Positions 1 to 4,410 of a DNA stretch of 11,263 nt are shown one piece after another. Positions within the stretch are counted from its first letter, which is position 1, and the number at the start of each line of letters is the position of its first letter. Under the pieces are notes generated by a model. That model was not told the DNA's origin, searched no databases, and saw only the letters and a list, made by a program, of their open reading frames with translations. Both the position numbers and the translations under genes were made by a program. This DNA comes from an uncultured Clostridia bacterium (GTDB lineage: Bacteria; Bacillota; Clostridia; Christensenellales; Borkfalkiaceae), in the NCBI GenBank assembly GCA_900557285.1, contig USSJ01000015.1:1-11263 (forward strand), given 5' to 3'.

Positions 1-1272
1 TGTATGTGCCTGATGGGGTGTGAAAGCAAAGGTGAAAGCACCCTTCTTCGCGGCGCGGAAAACGCGGTGGAGCTTTCCTATGAGGACGAGACGGAAGGGT
101 TGGCGCGGATTTTAGAAAAAACGGAAAAATTTGCCGTAGCTTTTGCGGATGCCGCTTTTCAAGAATATGCGGAAGGAATGTTTGAAAAGGGTCAAAATTT
201 CGCCGTGTCGCCCGTATCGGTGTTTATGTCGCTCTCTTTGGCGGCGGAAAGCGCGGCGGACAAAACGCGGGAGGAGATCTTGTCCGCATTGAATCTTTCC
301 TATACGGAACTTTCTTCCGATTTTGAGTATCTGTACTCTGCCTTGAACAGGGAGTATGTATCGGGAATCGTGCGGCTGAGTAATTCCGTATGGGTCAACG
401 AGGGAACGCAGGTGCGGCAGGATTGCTTAAATTCACTTGCCGAAAAATTTTTCTGCACTTCCTTTTCGGCGGATTTTGCCGGCAACAATCAAGCCGCCAA
501 CGATGCGGTGCGTTCTTTTGTGAAAGAACAGACGAACGGACTCATCGATAAGGATTTTCAGCTCTCCGCCGATACGTATTTTGCGCTCATCAACGCACTG
601 TATTTGAAAGATTGCTGGAACACGTCCGGAAACGACCTTTCCTTTACGGAGAAAGACTATACTTTTACGGGCGAAGACGGAAAGACGATGACGCAAAAGT
701 TTTTGCAGGGTTATTATAATACGGGCAGAGTGGTCGAAGGGGAGGATTTTACCACTTTTTATACGGCAACCAATGCGGGATTTAAGATTCAATTTCTTTT
801 GCCGAAAGACGGGTATTCGGTCTCAGACGTCTTTACGGAAGAAAATTTGGCATTTGTAGGGCAACTGGAAGATTATAACGCCATCGATACGGAAAATAAA
901 ATCCGTTATGAGACCCGCTGCCTTTTCCCTGAATTTCGCGCATCCTTTGATCAGGATATCATTAAAATTCTGCGTTCGTTCGGAATTGACAAGTTGTTTG
1001 ATCCGCAAGCCTGCGACCTTTCTTCCCTTATGGAAAAGACGAGCATGGAAAAGGGAAATGCGTATTGTTATAGTTTGCAGCACGTTACAGAGCTTGCTGT
1101 CGATAAAAAAGGGATCGAGGGCGCAGCGGTAACGGTTATGGCCGACGGGTCGGAATCCGTCGATGAGTTTACCACGGTGCAAGAGGAATTTGTTGTGGAT
1201 AGGTCGTTCGGTTTTATCCTTTCCGACCGATACGGAACAACTCTGTTTTCCGGCGCGGTGCAGGCGGTATGA
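1..1272 (+). CDS. Serpin-family protease inhibitor, lipoprotein, 5' end outside window
   Basis: Serpins are suicide inhibitors of proteases (usually serine, sometimes cysteine proteases); a bacterial surface serpin would act outside the cell, for instance against host or competitor proteases. The reading frame is open at the window edge, and the first residues (C-M-C-L-M-G-C) look like the end of a signal peptide with an L-M-G-C lipobox, so the true start lies upstream. Numbering from the ATG at 4, serpin landmarks are NFAVSPVSV (65-73), NALYLKDCW (197-205), the LFPEF segment (307-311), the hinge D-K-K-G-I-E-G-A-A-V-T (367-377) and the C-terminal FVVDRSFGF block (396-404). The small residues at 373-375 suit an inhibitory, loop-inserting serpin, but K368 replaces the usual Glu at P17 and I371 the usual Thr/Ser at P14. 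The reactive bond probably lies near residues 380-386. About 420 residues is a normal serpin length. Family assignment is firm; target protease is unknown. Confidence 0.93.
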   Translation, partial: CMCLMGCESKGESTLLRGAENAVELSYEDETEGLARILEKTEKFAVAFADAAFQEYAEGMFEKGQNFAVSPVSVFMSLSLAAESAADKTREEILSALNLSYTELSSDFEYLYSALNREYVSGIVRLSNSVWVNEGTQVRQDCLNSLAEKFFCTSFSADFAGNNQAANDAVRSFVKEQTNGLIDKDFQLSADTYFALINALYLKDCWNTSGNDLSFTEKDYTFTGEDGKTMTQKFLQGYYNTGRVVEGEDFTTFYTATNAGFKIQFLLPKDGYSVSDVFTEENLAFVGQLEDYNAIDTENKIRYETRCLFPEFRASFDQDIIKILRSFGIDKLFDPQACDLSSLMEKTSMEKGNAYCYSLQHVTELAVDKKGIEGAAVTVMADGSESVDEFTTVQEEFVVDRSFGFILSDRYGTTLFSGAVQAV

Positions 1273-1306
1273 TCGGATCCGGAACAATTTCAAAAGAGGT
1301 GTGTGC

Positions 1307-1435
1307 ATGGCATATCTGGAACTGAAAGATTTAAGCAAGATTTATGCGGAGGAGGGAGCCGTCAGCGTCGGGATACGGAAAGTGCCCTTGGCGTTCGATA
1401 AGGGCGAGTTCGTTACGATTACAGGCAAAAGCGGT
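1307..1435 (+). pseudogene. ABC-transporter ATP-binding protein, N-terminal fragment broken in Walker A
   Basis: This fragment begins MAYLELKDLSKIY, continues through an F-D-K-G-E-F-V segment and ends T-G-K-S-G. That is the standard start of MacB/LolD-type ABC ATPases, in which the Walker A loop (GxSGSGKST) binds ATP and powers export or substrate extrusion. The ATG at 1307 is preceded by AAAGAGGTG at suitable spacing, 34 bp after the serpin stop, so the two genes were probably co-transcribed. After codon 43 the sequence no longer matches the family in any frame: the expected S-G-K-S-T and everything downstream (Q-loop, signature, Walker B) are missing. The frame runs on to a stop at 1621, but that part is antisense to the ardA remnant and is not ATPase. 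As it stands it cannot make a working ATPase. Confidence 0.82.
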
Positions 1436-1442
1436 ATGGCGG
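1430..1442. other. Breakpoint between ABC ATPase fragment and mobile-element block
   Basis: At about 1436 a + strand ABC ATPase gene changes abruptly into the - strand tail of an ardA-like reading frame. Both coding signals end at the same point. No target-site duplication, transposon end or remaining ATPase sequence was found elsewhere in the window. It may be an old recombination or deletion scar, or a contig misjoin. Confidence 0.6.
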
Positions 1443-2077
1443 TTGTCGTGGCTGTATATGAGAGTATCCCATTCTTCGGGATAATCGGTCACGATGAAAA
1501 AGTCGTAAAGTTCTCCGAACTTGGTATGTTCGTGCGTTATGGCATATACTTTCGGAGTATTTCTCCGCGCAGTTCATTCCGAACGATTTGCCGTATGCCT
1601 CAAAGTCAAAGAAGTCGATGAGATCGTCGTTGATCTTTCTCGCACAGCTTGCAAACAGTTCTTTGCCGTAATCTTCCCAGTCATAGCCTTGATAGATGTA
1701 AATGTCATCGTTCCAGTTTTTGCCGTGCGTTTCCACTTTTTCGATAAACTCCCGAAGGGAGCGTACTTCCAGATAGGCGCAGAGGGCGGAACAGAGATAT
1801 TCGTTTTCCAGAACGCCGCTTTCTTTGAGCGATTCAAAAAGTTCTTTGGGACTTATATAGTCCCAGTTTTCACGGTCGAGGGGGAGACCTTCGATGTCCT
1901 GGATAAAGAGTTCTTCGTCGATGCGGAAAGTTCAAAACCTTGCCTTTTGAGTTCTTTTACGATCTCTTCCCAGTCTTCGTAACGGGAGAGGGTAAAATAA
2001 GAGGATCCCAACGCCCGCTCGTTGCAGGCAGTGTAGGATCCCCAGGAACCGATGACGATCTTGATTTCGTCTTTCAT
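1437..2077 (-). pseudogene. ardA: ArdA-type antirestriction protein, frameshifted and 3'-truncated
   Basis: ArdA proteins are acidic DNA mimics that block type I restriction enzymes and protect incoming plasmids or conjugative elements. The start ATG (2075-2077) follows AAGGAG and overlaps the preceding gene's stop. Translating piecewise gives, in frame 1, an opening with I-G-S-W-G-S-Y and Y-F-T-L-S; after a shift near 1927-1929, EELFIQDIEGLP, DDIYIYQGYDWEDYG and DDLIDFFDFEAYGKSF; after a second shift near 1550-1556, a tail with Y-D-F-F-I-V-T-D-Y. The middle and DFEAYG parts line up with ArdA of Tn916 (IHDYELP, DDMYDV, YIDYQAYGRDL). The first shift is repaired by one extra T in the CTTTCC run. 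The last frame meets the ATPase breakpoint without a stop. Strongly acidic composition fits a DNA mimic. Sequencing error in the T run could fake the first shift; two shifts plus truncation favour a pseudogene. Confidence 0.8.
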
Positions 2078-2238
2078 TTGTTTTTCTCCTTGTAATTCGG
2101 ATTGTTTTCGCAGGTATCGTCGTCGGTATCGTCGTCGTAGTGTCCGCAATCGCCGTTGCAGCGGTTTGCTCTGTCGCAGTATTCATAATGCTTGCAGTTC
2201 ATGCAGGTTTTCTTGCTGTTTTGCTCGCAGGGTCTCAT
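2074..2238 (-). CDS. 54-residue cysteine-rich acidic mini-protein
   Basis: This short gene starts MRPCEQ, has seven cysteines (residues 4, 12, 15, 21, 27, 31, 43) and ends in an acidic DDDTDDDT stretch and a lysine-rich tail. C12-x2-C15-x5-C21 resembles a small metal-binding knuckle, probably zinc, but no named family is recognised. A strong GAGGAGG lies 7-8 bases before the ATG. Its stop TGA overlaps the ardA start in an ATGA, and its own start overlaps the stop of the upstream 45-residue gene the same way, so the three are almost certainly translationally coupled. The tight placement with ardA suggests mobile-element cargo, perhaps a nucleic-acid-binding or antidefence accessory; that role is inference. 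It is too short for most gene callers. Confidence 0.72.
   Translation of the reverse strand: MRPCEQNSKKTCMNCKHYEYCDRANRCNGDCGHYDDDTDDDTCENNPNYKEKNK
2113..2136. repeat. Perfect tandem 12-bp duplication inside the cysteine-rich gene
   Basis: GGTATCGTCGTC occurs twice back to back (2113-2124 and 2125-2136). On the coding (-) strand it produces the acidic D/T repeat (DDDTDDDT) of the 54-residue protein. It keeps the frame and looks like a replication-slippage duplication. Confidence 0.85.
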
Positions 2239-2372
2239 TCGTTTACCTCCTCAGATTTGTCAAGATATTGGTTATCGTTTTGTTCCTCTTCCCAATAGAA
2301 CAGGGGATCTGTATCGCCGCATCTTCCGTCGCATAATTCATATAAAATGCAGTTTTCGCAAAGGTTATCCAT
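2235..2372 (-). CDS. 45-residue cysteine-containing mini-protein
   Basis: The gene starts MDNLCENC and has four cysteines (5, 8, 14, 18) in the N-terminal half, arranged C-x2-C-x5-C-x3-C, followed by an acidic tail ending EEVNE. The C-x2-C-x2-YE-x-CD core is shared with the next gene downstream, which points to a duplicated small metal-binding module. GAGGAGG precedes the ATG at good spacing. The start shares one base with the TAA of the upstream 71-residue gene (TAATG), and its TGA overlaps the next start (ATGA). No known family is recognised. The coupling on both sides and the conserved cysteine spacing argue that it is a real gene despite its size. Confidence 0.7.
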   Translation of the reverse strand: MDNLCENCILYELCDGRCGDTDPLFYWEEEQNDNQYLDKSEEVNE

Positions 2373-2587
2373 TAATCTGCCTCCTCAAAATCGTCAATGT
2401 GGATGTGTTCTTGTCCCGCGATGCCGTATTCAAAGTACAGACCGTTTTCATCGGTGAACAGGTCATAATCCGAAACGCTGATCTTGCCGCACTTGGTAAC
2501 GGCGATTATGATCTTGTTTCCTTCTACGGCTACGACGGTATTTTCTCCGTCAAAGAACTGGAATTCTTTCAGATAAAATTTGTCCAT
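2372..2587 (-). CDS. 71-residue hypothetical protein in ardA operon
   Basis: This small acidic protein starts MDKFYLKEFQFF and alternates hydrophobic and polar residues (for example VVAVEGNKIIIAVTKCG, 18-34), which suggests a compact beta-sheet fold. It ends with the acidic IDDFEEAD. GGGAGG lies about 6 bases before the ATG, 11 bp after the stop of the upstream gene. The stop TAA is fused to the next start as TAATG. No signal peptide, membrane segment or catalytic motif is visible, and no family is recognised. By position it is the second gene of the five-gene block ending in ardA, so it is probably accessory cargo of the same mobile element. Confidence 0.72.
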   Translation of the reverse strand: MDKFYLKEFQFFDGENTVVAVEGNKIIIAVTKCGKISVSDYDLFTDENGLYFEYGIAGQEHIHIDDFEEAD

Positions 2588-2598
2588 AAAGTGCCTCC

Positions 2599-2913
2599 CT
2601 AATCGATGAGTTTATACCAGATCGAGTATTCGAATTCGATCTCTCTCTTTTCGTAACCGGTGCAATCGCCGCTTCCGTTTTTCGTTTCAAACTCAACTTC
2701 GCGGATCTCGTAATGTGCGCCTTTGTATTCGCCGTTGCGGCTTTGGATGGCATGGCAGTTTTTGATGCAGTCTTCAAACACGCGGATATACGCGTTTCCT
2801 TTTTGACTGACGCAGGCGATGATGAGATCTTTCTCGGTGATAAAACCGATACCGGGCAATTTGTTGTTTCCGAACTTATTGAATCTGGAAACGGAGTAAA
2901 CAACTTTCTTCAT
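2599..2913 (-). CDS. 104-residue hypothetical protein, first gene of ardA operon
   Basis: The protein begins MKKVVYSVSRFNKFG, contains GIGFITEKDLIIACVSQKG (about 21-39) and ends EFEYSIWYKLID. It is soluble, beta-rich and has no signal peptide. The ATG at 2911-2913 is chosen because GGAGG sits about 9 bases upstream. An alternative TTG three codons earlier lies almost on top of that ribosome site and is unlikely. It is the promoter-proximal gene of the compact block leading to ardA. No clear promoter was found for this block within the 150 bases upstream. Function is unknown; the family was not recognised. Confidence 0.7.
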   Translation of the reverse strand: MKKVVYSVSRFNKFGNNKLPGIGFITEKDLIIACVSQKGNAYIRVFEDCIKNCHAIQSRNGEYKGAHYEIREVEFETKNGSGDCTGYEKREIEFEYSIWYKLID

Positions 2914-3032
2914 TTGGAACAACCTCCGAATTTTGTTTTTGCCTTTTTTCGGCGGAGACGGAGGAGCATAGGCCGGTAGGGAACCGAAAAGTACAGATAC
3001 GGGGTGTAAAAGAAACAGACGGAGGGGAATCT

Positions 3033-3050
3033 ATGGATTTTTTATTATAA
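3033..3050 (+). CDS. Possible five-codon mini-ORF
   Basis: ATG-GAT-TTT-TTA-TTA-TAA (M-D-F-L-L) follows GGAGGGG with good spacing and ends directly before the AAGGAG of the next mini-ORF. It may be part of a leader region or chance. Confidence 0.25.
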   Translation: MDFLL

Positions 3051-3063
3051 AAGGAGTCTTCCA

Positions 3064-3123
3064 ATGGGCGTTCAGTTCAGGTTTGACACACTCCACCAAG
3101 TGCAACCTCAGATGAACTCATAA
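3064..3123 (+). CDS. Putative 19-residue leader peptide overlapping a terminator
   Basis: The ORF encodes MGVQFRFDTLHQVQPQMNS. AAAAGGAG lies 7-8 bases before its ATG. Its last codons (CAA-CCT-CAG-ATG) form the left arm of the hairpin at 3103-3142, so a ribosome stalled in the ORF would prevent that hairpin from forming. An upstream AGGTT (3079-3083) could weakly pair with AACCT (3104-3108) as an alternative fold. This is the layout of leader-peptide attenuators known upstream of several antibiotic-resistance genes such as tet(M) and erm genes. No gene follows on the + strand before the terminator at 3248, so if it is an attenuator it has lost its target. The peptide is not recognised with certainty. 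Confidence 0.4.
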   Translation: MGVQFRFDTLHQVQPQMNS

Positions 3124-3148
3124 AAGAGGACATCAGAGGTTGTTTTTT
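3103..3148 (+). terminator. Terminator or attenuator hairpin, + strand
   Basis: CAACCTCAGATG (3103-3114) pairs with CATCAGAGGTTG (3131-3142) over 11 of 12 positions with one A-A mismatch. The loop is 16 bases and six T residues follow (3143-3148). This is the pattern of an intrinsic terminator reading left to right; the left arm lies inside the mini-ORF. Confidence 0.65.
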
Positions 3149-3247
3149 ATGCAATGCATTTGATTTTATATTCGCAGGAAACGGTCTCTTTCGGGATGTA
3201 GGATTTTTAGGGATAAGTTCAAAAATGCTTTTTGTCGAATAAAAAAT

Positions 3248-3279
3248 AAAATCCTGATGATCTTGATCATCAGGATTTT
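3248..3279 (-). terminator. Strong hairpin terminator, probably bidirectional
   Basis: ATCCTGATGATC (3251-3262) and GATCATCAGGAT (3265-3276) are perfect complements around TT, and the stem extends by three A-T pairs. On the - strand the stem is followed by TTTATTTTTTATT, and on the + strand by TTTTTTAT, so it can stop transcription both ways. It lies just after the araC-type stop codon and most likely ends that transcript. Confidence 0.88.
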
Positions 3280-3296
3280 TTATATAGCAGGGTGAA

Positions 3297-4244
3297 TCAG
3301 TTTTCGGGAAGGTTGAAAATAAGGTTGGTATTTTTTTCAAAATTCATTTCCGAACGGGAATCGCGCAGGCGTTTTCTGTACTGAGAAGGGGAACAGCCTA
3401 TATGCCTCATGAATTGCTTGCTGAAATTCTGATTGTTTTTGTAGCCGACCTGAATGTAAATTTCGGCAAGGGAGATATCGGTGCGTTCTATCAGCTGTTT
3501 TGCTTCCTGAATGCGCAGATAATTGATATAATTGTTGACAGTCATTCCGAACTGTTCCGTAAACAGGCGGTTGAGATAGTTGAGGGAAATACCTGCGCTC
3601 TTTGCTACCTGTGCGCAGGGAAGTTCGCGGTGATAATTGAGATTGATGTAGTCGATTGCCTTGCGCAGATATTTGATACCGCTGTGCAGGGAATACTGCT
3701 GCGTATAAAAATCTTTACCGATCGCGAAAAAAATGGCGGAAATGAGCAGATCAATGAAATTGTCGTGTTCAAACTTTGCGTCTTCCAGGCATTTTTGCAA
3801 TTCATGGAGCATGGGGGCAACGTGTCTGGAATCGGAAAGCTGAATTACTTTCTGTTCTTGTGAAAACAACGCTTCGACGTATTTATCGCAGGAAATCAGA
3901 TGCCTCAAAGAGTATTTCAGTCCGGATATTGCTTCGGGAACGAGTTTTAATTCGATACTGAACACGAGAGATTCGCTCTCGCCCGTGCGTATGGTATGCG
4001 GCACGCCAGTATCGATCAGGATGTAATTGTTGGAATAAAGGGTGCGTTCTTTCCAGCTGTTGTTGTCCGAATAGATCAATGTCAGTTCCCCGTAATAAAC
4101 GTAAAGGATTTCCAGACGGTCATGACTGTGGGTATAGTTGAATTTATAGTTTCGCCAGGTGTTTGAGGAACAGTAGGTTACTTTGATCCACGAATTCCAG
4201 TTGTTTTTATTGAAAAATGATTGTTCTGACAAAACTTCATCCAT
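3297..4244 (-). CDS. AraC-family regulator with N-terminal cupin domain
   Basis: This 315-residue protein is a transcription regulator, very likely sensing a sugar and controlling the divergent glycosidase/transporter operon. Residues about 38-90 form the cupin-like arm (HSHDRLEILYVYYGELTLIY and IDTGVPHTI). The C-terminal part carries two helix-turn-helix units: LPCAQVAKSAGISLNYLNRLF (about 208-228) and SLAEIYIQVGYKNNQNFSKQF (from about 258), followed by the family's GCSPSQYRK motif. The length is typical for a one-component sugar regulator. The ATG at 4242-4244 is chosen because the longer frame would start with a TTG that is itself part of the -35 box. The chosen start lies only about 10 bases after the expected transcription start and has a weak ACAGG directly before it. 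The gene ends next to a strong terminator. Activator or repressor mode cannot be read from sequence. Confidence 0.92.
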   Translation of the reverse strand: MDEVLSEQSFFNKNNWNSWIKVTYCSSNTWRNYKFNYTHSHDRLEILYVYYGELTLIYSDNNSWKERTLYSNNYILIDTGVPHTIRTGESESLVFSIELKLVPEAISGLKYSLRHLISCDKYVEALFSQEQKVIQLSDSRHVAPMLHELQKCLEDAKFEHDNFIDLLISAIFFAIGKDFYTQQYSLHSGIKYLRKAIDYINLNYHRELPCAQVAKSAGISLNYLNRLFTEQFGMTVNNYINYLRIQEAKQLIERTDISLAEIYIQVGYKNNQNFSKQFMRHIGCSPSQYRKRLRDSRSEMNFEKNTNLIFNLPEN

Positions 4245-4260
4245 CCTGTATTTTTTAAAT

Positions 4261-4289
4261 ATTATAACATTGACGGACAAAATTGTCAA
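4261..4289 (-). promoter_or_regulatory. SigmaA promoter of the AraC-type regulator
   Basis: On the - strand, consensus TTGACA (4289-4284) and consensus TATAAT (4266-4261) are separated by exactly 17 bases. The start codon follows 16 bases after the -10 box, so the mRNA leader must be very short. Confidence 0.88.
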
Positions 4290-4291
4290 TG
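4268..4291. promoter_or_regulatory. Candidate operator dyad overlapping the regulator promoter
   Basis: CATTGAC (4268-4274) and GTCAATG (4285-4291) form an inverted repeat with a 10-base centre. A second dyad, GACAA-AA-TTGTC (4276-4287), lies inside it. The sites cover the -35 box and spacer of the regulator promoter, which suits autoregulation. The binding protein is inferred. Confidence 0.5.
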
Positions 4292-4360
4292 TTTGTTTGA
4301 TTTTGTTTATATAAAATCAAGGAAATGAATGTAAATCAAAATTTCGCTCTTGACGGAAAA
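4270..4360 (+). promoter_or_regulatory. Pair of direct repeats TTGACGGAnAA, 80 bp apart
   Basis: TTGACGGACAA (4270-4280) recurs as TTGACGGAAAA (4350-4360). One copy lies within the regulator promoter, the other starts exactly at the -35 box of the operon promoter. AraC-type proteins often bind direct repeats in divergent promoter regions, so these are candidate half-sites. Confidence 0.45.
4297..4320. repeat. Inverted repeat between the divergent promoters
   Basis: TTGATTTT (4297-4304) and AAAATCAA (4313-4320) are perfect 8-base complements around an A/T loop. There is no T run, so it is not a terminator; it may be an operator such as a catabolite-type or regulator site, or simply AT-rich chance. 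Confidence 0.35.
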
Positions 4361-4378
4361 GTATTCTCATGTCATAAT
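4350..4378 (+). promoter_or_regulatory. SigmaA promoter of the glycosidase/transporter operon
   Basis: TTGACG (4350-4355), 17 bases, then CATAAT (4373-4378), each one mismatch from consensus. It precedes the AGGGAGGAG ribosome site (4391-4399) and the ATG at 4411. No other clear promoter was noticed between the five downstream genes. Confidence 0.8.
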
Positions 4379-4410
4379 GCTTTTGTCGCGAGGGAGGAGA
4401 AGCAGATAGT

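Larger units (their letters stand above)
2914..3296. other. Gene-poor spacer with mini-ORFs and two terminators
   Basis: No ORF here shows family resemblance. The spacer separates the - strand ardA block from the - strand araC-type gene. It contains two + strand mini-ORFs (3033-3050 and 3064-3123), a + strand terminator-like hairpin overlapping the second one, and a strong hairpin terminator close to the araC-type stop. Nothing identifiable lies between 3149 and 3247. Confidence 0.6.

Noticed and set aside
1163..1621. 152-codon + strand frame starting inside the serpin gene
   Set aside because: Only 1307-1435 of it resembles a protein family (ABC ATPase); the start is inside another gene and the end is antisense to ardA.
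1419..1736. 105-codon - strand frame as an independent gene
   Set aside because: Its sequence is the middle-to-late part of ArdA; the apparent start is a GTG with no separate ribosome site, so it is one piece of a frameshifted gene.
2052..2602. Overlapping + strand ORFs across the mini-gene block
   Set aside because: They are antisense to four tightly coupled - strand genes with good ribosome sites; Phe/Ile/Val-rich shadows only.
3077..3340. 87-codon - strand ORF in the spacer
   Set aside because: It crosses both hairpins and the end of the araC-type gene, and has no family resemblance or clear ribosome site.
4245..4289. 15-codon longer start for the AraC-type regulator
   Set aside because: The TTG start would be the -35 box itself and the extra codons span the -10 box.
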